Source: Clonostachys chloroleuca (Eukaryota; Ascomycota; Sordariomycetes; Hypocreales; Bionectriaceae). From it: a stretch of 64,000 nt of DNA. The notes beneath the pieces were generated by a model. It was not told the origin of the DNA and made no database searches. It saw nothing but the letters and a program-made list of their open reading frames with translations. The translations under genes were made by a program, and so were the position numbers. The stretch covers positions 30,814,001-30,878,000 of the forward strand of contig JBANAY010000003.1 in NCBI GenBank assembly GCA_037952775.1, given 5' to 3'. Positions 54,947 through 64,000 of this stretch are shown here, one piece after another. Positions within the stretch are counted from its first letter, which is position 1. Each line of letters starts with the position of its first letter.

Positions 54947-56022
54947 TTATGCGCTGAGCTGCTCTTGAAGCAAAGGGTGACCAAAGTTCTCTTGATGCCG
55001 CGCCTGTCGTTGCATGCTGTCAAGCATAAGGCGTTTGACGTTGTCCCCTCGAACCGTGGTGGTGAAAAAGAGAGAGTACACTGCTGTAAACTCCCAAACA
55101 CGAAGTCGTTTCCACATGGTGTGCATTGCAGTTGGCCCTAGAGGCACAAGGTTGGGAAATGCATAGTGGAAGAAGAACACCTGGTGATCTTTGCTGTGGT
55201 GGGAGCGGCTCAAGCCAGACTGCCGTGGTAATAAGCTTTCCTTCTATGCATCAATGTGTTATGGCCGACTTACCTGAGAGATTCCAATAGAATCACCAGT
55301 GAACTAGAACACATAATCGGTCACTATAGTCACCAGATTTTGACAGGTTGACTTACAATATTCTTGTTCCAGTGAAGGACAGAGCTTCCTGGGAAATGGC
55401 CTCCAACCTTGACCATATTCACATCGGGAAGAATATTCTGAGTTTCATCCTTGAAGAAAACTCTTCGATTTTCCTGGTCATCGCGGTTCAGCCACTCTTG
55501 GTCTTCGTAAGCAAGATAAACAGGGCATTGGAACTCTCTTGCCCACTCCAAATGCGTGCTGTAGAAATGCGGGTGAGAAATGGCAATAGCGACAAGTCCT
55601 CCACGAGAGTTGATGAAGTCAATGGTCTCTTGGTCCAGCAGACTGATACAGTCCCAGAGGACATTGCCAGACTCTGTTTGGATGAAGATGGCTCGCTGCC
55701 CAATTGCCACTTGAGGAGTCGAGAAGATTGACCAGATCCGACCATCATTTTCGTCCTGCTTGAACTCATTTTTATGGGTGGCTTTCAGCTGCTCGAGACT
55801 GGTCCAAGAGTGCCCAGATGGTGGCACGAATTGCCGAGGCTCCTACGCCCCGAATTAGTCGTCGTCCGACTCGGAAAGACAGACCCTCTAACTCGTCACC
55901 TATCCTATGATGGAGAGCCCGCATACCAGACACATGCGACAGGTCGAAGGCCTATTGTCATAAGGGATATCATAGTGCGTGCCGCACGTCACACAGATGG
56001 ACAAATGATCGGAAGCCGCCAT
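54947..56022 (-). CDS. MBL-fold metallohydrolase with N-terminal zinc-ribbon-like motif
   Basis: Four exons (55927-56022, 55357-55842, 55274-55303, 54947-55243) give 302 residues, the normal length of this family. Motifs: CVTCGTHYDIPYDNRPSTC followed by RMC (a zinc-ribbon-like pair); EPRQFVPPSGHSWTSL; AIAISHPHFYSTHLEWA (metal-binding HxH region); VKVGGHFPGSSVLHW; FTGDSI; and FPNLVPLGPTAMHTMWK. The third intron would be only 30 nt (55244-55273, gtaagt...catag), yet it alone keeps frame and gives the right spacing from FTGDSI to FPNLVPL. Some family members are lactamase-like hydrolases near secondary-metabolism genes. The substrate is unknown. Confidence 0.8.
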
Positions 56023-56500
56023 GTTGAGAGCGTTTTACCCAAGAATACACTGAAAAATGCTGTTGAAACTTTCTGCGTCGTCTTTAAAAGATGCAGTGCC
56101 CACGGTAGCCTCTCTAATTTATTTAGCAAAGGATGTTGAATAAAGTCGGTTCCGAGCTCGCTTTCCGAGTGCCTCGAAAGTATGACTTCTGTAATGCGCA
56201 GCCATGCTCGCGGCTCGCCATTCGGCTTCATGTTTTGAAGCTTTGTTCTATGATCTGGCCCCATCTCAGCCAGTCGGAGATCTCGCCACCTCGGGACATA
56301 GTAAGCGCCGTTCCATCGACAGCGAAACTTCACGCGGTGCAGCACATTGGATCAACAATGATTGGTAAGAGCTTTCACAAGGCGTTCTTCGTCCGGGAAA
56401 GCGTGGCTCTAGTATAAAAAGAGGAGTTTTGGCCTGGATGGTAGATACAGGGATAGATAGTGCTACACACACAACCAGTACGTCCTTTATTCTATCAAAT
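56023..56500. other. Divergent promoter region
   Basis: 478 bases between the starts of the MBL-fold gene (minus) and the NmrA-type gene (plus). A TATA-like TATAAAA sits at 56413-56419, 82-88 bases before the ATG at 56501. Confidence 0.5.
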
Positions 56501-57415
56501 ATGCTTATTCTTATCGCGGGAATCACCGGCACCATGGGTCGCTTGCTGACGCATGAGGCCCTGGAGCACGGCCATCGCGTCAGGGGTCTCGGGAGATCAA
56601 AGGCCAAACTGCCAAAGGACATGGAGTTCGATTCCCGCATCGAGTTCGTGGAGACGACCAGCTACTTTGACGACAATGTCTTGATCCAAGCTTGCACGGG
56701 ATGCGACGCAGTGATCTGCGCCTACAGTATCGTGCCCCAATTACAGCTCGAAGGGCAGCTCTTTCTCTTACGGGCAGCTGAGAAAGCCAACGTTAAGAAA
56801 TTCGTCACGGCATGTTGGAATGGAGACTACCGCCGCCTCAAGCTCGGCGACATGGAATCCTACGACCCCCTCATGTGTCTTCGGGCTCAGGCACCGCTAG
56901 AAACGACTATCAAGCCGATCTACATCTTCGTCGGAGTCTTTGCTGAGACCATGTTTGCGAGATATCACCCGGATGACGTCGAGACGGCCTGGTGGCTCAG
57001 CGACAGAAAGGAAGTCCTCACCTGGGGTACCGGCGATGAGCAGCTGACAATAACCCCCATGCGAGACTCTGCAGCATACACTATTCACTTGCTGGAGCGT
57101 GACGAGGCTGAGAATGGGGGTGACTGGTACCTTTATTCGTGGCGGACGTCTTTCAGGGAAGCAAGCAAAGTGTTCACCAAGGTTACCGGCAAACCTAAAG
57201 AAGTCCAGATTGAGGGCTCGCTGAAGGATCTCGAGGCGCTTGAGATGGAGCGCAGGGCCAAAGGCAGCAAGCTCAGCTACTGGACGTACCTAGGTCTGAC
57301 TTACTTCAAATATCTTCTCACTGGTAGGCTTGAGGGTGCCACAGACGCGCGAAACTCGGAATTCCCAGATGAATGCCGAACAAGTATGGAAAGCTGGTTC
57401 GCCGCCAATGCTTAA
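56501..57415 (+). CDS. NmrA-like / isoflavone-reductase-type NAD(P)-binding protein
   Basis: A single exon of 304 residues from the ATG at 56501 (MLILIAGITGTMGRLLTHEA), where AGITGTMG is the GxxGxxG dinucleotide-binding loop. Other blocks: HRVRGLGRSKAKLPKD (the basic residue chooses NADP), DAVICAYSIVPQLQLEGQLF, KFVTACWNGDYRRL and TWGTGDEQLTITPMRDSAAY. Fungal members act as reductases or redox-sensing regulators. It shares a divergent promoter with the MBL-fold gene and precedes an amidohydrolase, so a shared metabolic job is plausible. The in-frame ATG at 56429 would add 24 residues that do not look conserved. Confidence 0.88.
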   Translation: MLILIAGITGTMGRLLTHEALEHGHRVRGLGRSKAKLPKDMEFDSRIEFVETTSYFDDNVLIQACTGCDAVICAYSIVPQLQLEGQLFLLRAAEKANVKKFVTACWNGDYRRLKLGDMESYDPLMCLRAQAPLETTIKPIYIFVGVFAETMFARYHPDDVETAWWLSDRKEVLTWGTGDEQLTITPMRDSAAYTIHLLERDEAENGGDWYLYSWRTSFREASKVFTKVTGKPKEVQIEGSLKDLEALEMERRAKGSKLSYWTYLGLTYFKYLLTGRLEGATDARNSEFPDECRTSMESWFAANA

Positions 57416-58162
57416 TAAGGATCTTTATGCGTATGCAATCTCGTGGACGATCTCCTCTCTATAGTATTTGATCTTAAGTTTGATCTTGGTTCAATATAAT
57501 GGCTAAAAAAAAAGGCGTGGATATTTGGCATAATATTTGAGTCACTGGGTCTTTACTGAGGAAGGTCAGCATCTTTGTCTTTTTGTGCTCTGAGGTCCAC
57601 GCTCAATCTGAGTTCAATACTACCTATTTCACACCATTGATACAATCTCGCGGAATTAGTCCTCGTAATATCTTTAATACTACTGCCAGACAGCTAGCAC
57701 GACACTGACATCTCGGCAAGTATACAGTGGCGAGACATTACGTGAAGAGTAACTACACGGTCGGTCAGAGCATCGGGATCAATCTTGGGACTTGGCATTA
57801 GAGTAATCCGTGTACCATGTGACACATTACATTATTGGCAAAGTCATTTGTCATCATTATCAGGACTTACTTCCCTTCTACTTACAGCGCATTGCGAATA
57901 AGCCTGGTCGGTTTTGCTAGTACGTTATGCCATGGCGGATTGAGCCAAGGCCGAAGTGCGAAACCGCGAAGGTTAATTGTCACCCGAAATTACATCAGAC
58001 ATGCGTGAACCGACGCAAGCAAACCGCACCAACGCTCATACAACTCACAAACTGGGTAGTCCAATTCTGACTGTCCTGACACGTATAAGTGGTAGCCAAG
58101 CAGATCCTATTTACTACGCTTACATTTGCAGGTTGGATGTGAAGCACTTGAAAACTCAGCTC
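57416..58162. other. Intergenic, 0.75 kb
   Basis: Includes an A-rich run near 57505. No gene seen. Confidence 0.5.
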
Positions 58163-59783
58163 ATGAATATGAACTTTACTCTTTTGCTCAAAAATGGTGT
58201 AGCGCTGATCTACGACGATGCCAAAGATGAGTTTCATCCGGTTACAACGGATGTTCTTATAAAAGATGGAATCATCGAGTCGATCGAACCTGGGATCGTG
58301 GCCCGCGAAGGTTGTAGGGTTATTGACTGCTCGAACAAGATCTTGTCTCCCGGATTCGTTGACACCCACAATCATCATTGGGAGTCGCCATTGAAGGGAC
58401 TCTGTGAGAACTTAACAGCATTGTCCTACTTTGCTACAAGTATAAAATCCTGGTACCGGTGCCACGATCTTAGGAACTGACATGTTTTCACAGTGTTTAC
58501 CGCCTCAACCGTGTTCTCTGCGGAGGATGTATTCTGGGCCACATTGGCTGGCTGCATGCAGTCAATAGACTGTGGGACTACGACTTGCCTTGACTATGCT
58601 CATATGAGCTGGTCAGAAGATCACGGTTAGTCACTGTATTTCTGGGCGGATTCGATCAAGCTCATGACAGAAAACTCTCAACAGGCTCTCAAGCTTTAGC
58701 CGGAACGCTGTCATCCGGCATCCGTTCCGTGTTTGCGTATGCCCCCGCAGCTAGGCTCAAGTTAACAGAGCCGGATGTCACGTTCAAAGAGCTTCTACCG
58801 GAATGGTTCCTAAGCTCTTTGAAAAACCTGGCAGCACTGGACATTTTTCAAGCCCCGACGACTCGCGTCCAGCTGGGACTGGGCTTTGACTTCTATTTTT
58901 TAGGCGAGAAGGTGGTCAAAGATGTCTTTCGATTAGCGCGATCGCTTGATCTCAAGCTCGTTACGTCTCACTGGGCGAATCTGAGTGGAAGCGACGATCC
59001 CGGGCTGCCAGAGGTGATGCAGAATTACGGTCTACTTGATGATCGCATCGTACTATCTCACGCAGGCGGGGCGTCTTCAAAAGACTGCGACATCATCAAC
59101 AAATCGCAAAAATGGTTCGTCTCATCCAGTCCGAGCGTTGAGATGACACTTGGACTCGGTGTGCCAATCTGCTTCGAGAATGGTTCTGTGCTTCAAGACT
59201 CGGCCTGTTCGCTGGGTGTTGATTGCCATTGCCTGTCTAGCACGAGCATGATCAGTGAGATGCGCGTGGCTCTGCTGGCAGCTCGAGGCCTCGATGCCAG
59301 GCACAAGCTCAGGCAAGGCAAGGTCCCTAGCAAAGTATGTCGCACCGCCCATGATGCATTTTGATGGGAACTATCCGTGGTGCGCGGGCGTTGGGGATGG
59401 AGAATGAGATTGGCACAATCGCCATGGGCAAGCGAGCAGATGTGCTCATCTTCGATGCTGTATCCCCATCCATGTCTCCTGCTGCACAACTGGATCCCAT
59501 CACAGCAATTGTGATGCACGCTGGCACTGGGGACATCGAGACAGTTATCGTTGACGGCATAGTCCGCAAGAGAGATGGTAGGCTTCTGCCAGTGGACTTG
59601 GCCAAATGGGATGAAAAATCTCGGCAGCTGTGGCAAACCCAACAGACGGTGACTTGGCAAGACGTCAGCTCACGAATTGCTGACATGCAGAGTCGCTTTG
59701 CCACGAATACGAAGCAATTCAGTCTGGACAAGATCAAGGCGGCGGTGGCAGGGCTATACGGCTGGAGCGAGATAACGAGCTAG
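58163..59783 (+). CDS. TrzA/AtzA-like metal-dependent amidohydrolase with one-base frameshift
   Basis: Three exons (58163-58439, 58494-58625, 58685-59783; introns 54 and 59 nt) would give 502 residues if one base were restored. Motifs: the small beta domain (TLLLKNGVALIYDDAKDEFH), PGFVDTHNHHWES (HxH metal pair), SIDCGTTTCLDYAHM, LVTSHWANLSG, IVLSHAGGAS and GVDCHCLSS (metal-binding Asp). The C-terminal GARALGMENEIGTIAMGKRA with ADVLIFD is typical of cytosine/atrazine/guanine-deaminase relatives. The frame breaks inside HDAF/LMGTIRGARALG at a run of four T (59359-59362); a fifth T repairs it exactly. It likely hydrolyses an amidine, amino group or halide from a ring substrate (inference). The gene neighbours a Zn2Cys6 regulator. 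Confidence 0.82.
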
Positions 59784-60306
59784 GAAGCTAAAGCTATGAC
59801 TAGGCTTTTACCATCCACAGCTTTGAAGTGGATCAATCGACATATTATCGCTCCTTCAAGCTTGTCGTGCTATATCATCAGAATTGCTAAGGTCATTTAT
59901 ACCCTCTATCCAAGCCCATCATGTATCGTAACTAAGAGTTTGCCTCTCGCCCAATAAGTCGACCTCATAATATAAGCCTGCACGTATCAAATAATCATTC
60001 TGGTTCTCCGTCAGCAGTCCCAAACGAACATTGATGGACTTGGCTCGACGGGTTGGCCCGTGCGAGACTCTACATCAATCAAGATGCACATTTACCAACG
60101 TTAGTAGGTGCAGCGCTAATAATTGCGGGGTTTCCGGCTTTCGGCTTGCGGCCGCCGGCGGGCCTACAGTGATTACCAAGGTCACTACCTCGGAGCCAAC
60201 TTTGCCCCGAATTCACGAGCCGGCCTGATAAACGGCACGTACTCGCGGAAATCACACAAAGACAGTTTCTGTGCGGAACATTCGGCGCATAGCAAGCTCA
60301 TGGAAA
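59784..60306. other. Promoter region of the Zn2Cys6 gene
   Basis: About 520 bases between two same-strand genes. No extra gene seen. Confidence 0.5.
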
Positions 60307-62399
60307 ATGGACAACGCCAAGAGGAATGCATGTTCCCGTTGCCGGAGCTTGAAGCTTCGGTGTCTTTTCGATACCTTCGCCGGACATGGCAAATGCAGGC
60401 GGTGCTACGACAAAGGCAGTGATTGTGTGTTTGAGGCCATCGCTCCTCGACAGCGACGTAAGCGAACCGACACTCGCGTCGCGGCCCTGGAGAAACAAAT
60501 TGCGGGCCTCAAGGCTGCGATTGACCAACATCCTGTCAGTGATGGTGCTGAGGACTGCACCGAGACCCAGGACGGAGCCGAACGGGGTGTCAACCGTCCA
60601 AACAATACCGTGTCTCAGACGAACGACAGACAAGCCAGTGATGGCAGTCTTTCTAGTCATTTGCATGACCGCATCAGGAGGAACCAACACCCACATTCAC
60701 GCGAAGAAACCATCCCAGGCCTCATCGAAGCAGACGTGTTACCTCTCCATGTTGGCATAACCTTCTTCGACGAGTTCAAGAACAACGTCCTCCCTAGCTA
60801 CCCCATACTGGAGCTCACAGGAAGCCACACATTCACCTCTTTGCGATCATCTCAACCCCTGTTATTACTTGGCATCGTCACCGCGGCTTCCAGGGGCAGC
60901 GACCAGCAGCTATTTGCGGAGCTACATGCGCGCCTGAGATCGCTTCTTGCCGATGCTGTTCTTGTTCGAGGCCAGTGCTCGCTGGAGATCGTCCGGGCGA
61001 TTCTACTCATGGAAGTATGGTATCACCCTCCCCAAGATCTGCGACATCTGAATTTCTACATGTGGATTCAGGTCGCGGGCATCCTGGTTCGCCAACTTGG
61101 TCTGTGGCCGTGGACTGTGGATGCATCCAAGGAAGGCCACAACGTCTTGGATCAGCTAGTCGATCGCCCAAGAAGTCATGTTCGGACGGCTTTCGCTGTC
61201 TATCTTTCCATGTCAACGTACGTTTCTTATCCCTCTTTAATGGCATCTGATCACGTTAGATTGACCTGCCTTAGTGTCGCGATCAGTTTACGACGACCTA
61301 TGACGATGATCTGGACAGAACACGCGCGCGCCAGTCTACAGGCCTTTGAGGACAGTGCTCGGAACGCCCAAGACAAGCGTCTGGTGGCCTGGGTGAAGCT
61401 ACAACTACTTGCAGGAGACCTTGAAGCCCTAAGGATAGCGCTTTCGAGTACACGGCAACCCGAAATACTTGAGCAAACCTGTTCCATTGACCGACAGACC
61501 ATCCAAAGATTCGAGGGACGATTTATAGAGTGGAGGAATGACAGTTTTGGCGTCATTGATGGTACTGTTGATGATCTTGAATTGGCAATTACTTCGCTAA
61601 CGACTACGACATAGATTCTTTGCAGATTCACTTCTTCTACTGTCGAAGTAAACTGTACGAGCTTGCAGTCCTATTGAGTCAAACACGTTCAACTTCCTTT
61701 CCGCAAGCCGAAGGACAAATAAGTTCAGCGAATAATACCATGGACATAGTATGGGCGTTGATGTCCCTGATTCAAGCCAGCCATAACGTTCTTGACGTGT
61801 TACTGCGACTGGACATAAAACCATATCTAAGGTGCCCGACTGTGACAACAGTTCGTGCACTCTATGCTATACGGGAGATTCATCTCATCTGGAGATCCAC
61901 CCGGCATCATAACCCTCAGTACTCCCAGTACATCACGGAGGAAGCCCTCTCAATTACATTTTACTTGAAACAGATGAATGACTTTTTGGCACGTGCCAGG
62001 GGGTCGGAGGGGTTTTCTGTACCTGATATGGCACTGAAGTCGCTGGCTAGCATTACAAATGAGGTGCTGGACTTGGCGACTACGACAAGTCACCCACGGG
62101 CAGTAGCTGGGACAAGTCCGGTGGGATCTGTCAACAGATCCAAAGAGTTACCCGCAGACGACCTCGAAGCCATCCTCACACTGGCCAGTCCGCTCTCCGA
62201 GGCAAGCGCAAGCATTGCTCCTGCTATGCGTGACAGGAGCCCTGCGTTCTCTTCTCAGCACTTTAATACCGCTGCCGCAGTGGATCATCAAGCTAGAAAT
62301 TGTAACGATTTCACTAGGGACGGCGACCAGACGACATTATCCGACTTCGACATGATGATCATGCCAGATGCTGGTTGGATGTTGGGCCCCGAATTCTAG
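60307..62399 (+). CDS. Zn2Cys6 fungal transcription factor
   Basis: Three exons (60307-61217, 61275-61561, 61615-62399; introns 57 and 53 nt) encode 660 residues. The start at 60307 (MDNAKRNACSRCRSLKLRC) leads straight into a binuclear zinc cluster, C-x2-C-x6-C...C-x2-C-x6-C (ACSRCRSLKLRC, then KCRRCYDKGSDC). A basic linker and a short heptad helix follow (TRVAALEKQIAGLKAAI), as in DNA-binding dimers. The rest is a divergent fungal-specific regulatory region with an acidic end (LSDFDMMIMPDAGWML). It lies beside the TrzA-like amidohydrolase and the cupin gene and may control them (inference). A GTG-started upstream extension was ignored. Confidence 0.9.
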
Positions 62400-62477
62400 A
62401 TGCGCACGTCACCAAATATATCTCTCGAATCCATAAGGTACTTTTATATTAAACAAGTAGTAAATACCGATATGGTT

Positions 62478-63157
62478 CTAATTTTCCTGCTCGTTACACC
62501 AGTAGTATTCTGGGTACGACGCACGATATCCGAGCAAGAACTGCCCGGCAGACCCCACCACATACATGAACACAGTATTGAACCACATATTGAGCCACTC
62601 TGGCCCAGGCGTCTTGATCCCGGGAGGCATCGTGTTGTACATGAAGAATACCATGAGCTGAACGATACTGGGAGAGATGCCTTGTTCGTGGCAGTCTGCC
62701 ACGTACCCAAATGTATTGCGGAAGAATCGCTCCTCCATAGCCTCGTAGCCGGCTTCATAATTGACGGCGATCTCGAGCGGTTCGTCGACGCTGGGATCGC
62801 TCTCGAACCAATGCCAAGCTCTCGCCGGAACGACAATCTCGTCACCCTTGGTCAAGTGGACGGACTTGTTCCACAAATGCCATGTCCCTCCGCCGGCAAC
62901 GATGGTGAAGTACTCATCCTGGAGCAGGTGGTAGTGAGGCGGGGGATGCCACACCGTTTCTTCCGAGTGGCGCTTGTTGTCTTGGGTAGGATAGGTCTGT
63001 TTGTTGAAGAATGCGCGCATGCCTTCGGTCTCGAGGTGGTAAAACTCGACATAGAACGACCGTGCGCAGAGTCGGCTAGCTTGACTGGATTTTGACCAGC
63101 AAACTTTGTCCTTGTCGGACTGCGGCCGCGGAGAAAGAAGAGAGGAGCGAAAGGCAT
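62478..63157 (-). CDS. Cupin-domain protein, 5' end uncertain
   Basis: A cupin frame ends at 62478. Motif 1 is WHPPPHYHLLQDEYFTI (HxH...E), followed by VAGGGTWHLW, and motif 2 is KGDEIVVPARAWHWFES. The C-terminal part holds hydrophobic segments (IVQLMVFFMYNTM, FNTVFMYVVGSAGQFLLGY), so the protein may be membrane-bound. The good frame is open further upstream (SPRPQSDKDKVCWSKSSQ) but has no ATG there; the nearest ATG (63157, MPFAPL) is one base out of frame. Either a base is missing near 63150 or an upstream exon was not found. It is tail-to-tail with the Zn2Cys6 gene. Many cupins of this kind occur in secondary-metabolite clusters; function unknown. Confidence 0.7.
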
Positions 63158-64000
63158 AGTGTACGGACAGACTAATGAGAAGGTCTCCTGGCCATGTGCC
63201 GTGGATGCGCGCGAGTCTCAGCGGGTAACGGGGAATTCTGAATTTATTGAAAAGAACTCGACCGCCAATATAGTTGATCCTACAACCAATCACGCGTGGC
63301 TCACTCGGAGCGTCGTGAGCCGTCACGATCCAAACATCACATCACATAGCTGGCGGGTAAGCTACAAAGAACCGTACAACCATATAAACCCTAGATAGAT
63401 ACCATAGACCTAGCTTAGCCGAGCAGCTATCAACACACATTCTACGTAACTTCGGACCGCTTAAGCTACAGCCCAGACCTCCTCCTCTGCTATCCTCTTA
63501 GTAATGAATCCAGTTACAACAAGCAGCACGATGAAGTCCGGCTCCATTACAACAAAACTTCGAGTTCGAATCAAGGAAAGAGAAAGAGTTCTGAGCCATG
63601 TTCTTAGCGGTTTTAGATAGAATGTCGTCCTCGCAGTGTTAAGAGCCAGCTGGAGTGAAGAGAGCGCTCATATAATTTGATATTGCACTATTGGCGAGAA
63701 ATTGGTTAGCTCTGTAGTAATGTTGTCACTTGAGTGCAATGCCTGAAACTGGGGCTGTTTCGAGGAGTCTTACTATAGTTCGCTAATATGCAATTAGAAA
63801 AAAGACTAGGCCCAACATGGTATTCAGAGCTAATAACAACGCTGGCAAGGGTTTTTACCTGCCTTGCAACCATGCATACCATCCTCCATTATATAAGAGA
63901 TTGGCCTACTTCTCTTTGACACTCTTCTCCCTTAGCTAGTACTCTATTGTTACTTCTATATAGGCAAAGAGTGTGCGATACGTCTCCTAATTCCTATAGT
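63158..64000. other. Right-hand end, no gene seen
   Basis: Upstream of the cupin gene and then AT-rich DNA to the window edge. No coding region could be supported. Confidence 0.5.

Noticed and set aside
63545..63600. Possible tRNA B-box (GAGTTCGAATCAAGG)
   Set aside because: No matching A-box, acceptor stem or anticodon arm could be folded around it.

Overview
The window looks like nuclear DNA of a filamentous ascomycete, most likely a eurotiomycete such as Aspergillus or Penicillium (inference). Genes are monocistronic and lie on both strands. Introns are mostly 50-90 nt GT-AG with CTAAC-like branch sites. The gene set is typical: GH47 mannosidase, GH13 amylase, a Zn2Cys6 regulator, a salicylate-hydroxylase-type monooxygenase, ankyrin and F-box proteins, and a domesticated reverse-transcriptase gene. 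No tRNA, rRNA or CRISPR was seen.

Layout. 0-9 kb: partial intracellular-type alpha-amylase, a degraded DUF7600-like gene, GH47 alpha-1,2-mannosidase, a Cys-rich single-pass surface protein and an F-box protein. 10-20 kb: a large multi-pass membrane protein, an ankyrin protein broken by a frameshift, a sulfotransferase-like protein, a DUF2235 hydrolase with a one-base frameshift, and a decayed Ser/Thr-rich wall protein. 22-31.6 kb: an accessory catabolic group of LLM flavin monooxygenase, RraA-like aldolase, amidohydrolase pseudogene, FAD monooxygenase and secreted arylsulfatase; the last has a perfect CYS3/MetR-type site upstream. 32-38 kb: a decayed accessory island with an F-box-like pseudogene, a Ty3/gypsy RT scrap and several tandem repeats. 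Inside it is one intact gene coding for a secreted precursor made of four 32-residue repeats separated by Lys-Arg sites. 38-46 kb: the rvt gene, an aldehyde dehydrogenase, an arrestin-like protein and an ADP-ribosylglycohydrolase. 46-51 kb: a 4.7 kb gene-poor stretch, then a 7-TM protein. 54.9-63.2 kb: a second accessory group of MBL-fold hydrolase, NmrA-type reductase, TrzA-like amidohydrolase, Zn2Cys6 regulator and cupin.

The most exciting item is the repeat precursor at 36035-36595, a Kex2-processed-repeat candidate with no recognisable tailoring enzyme beside it. Its upstream region is itself built from three diverged repeats.

A second pattern concerns data quality or gene decay. Several otherwise well-kept genes each lack one base, often in a short homopolymer (near 1728, 18631, 38354, 59359, and less clearly near 13644 and 63150). 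Either these are consensus errors or several genes here are freshly broken.
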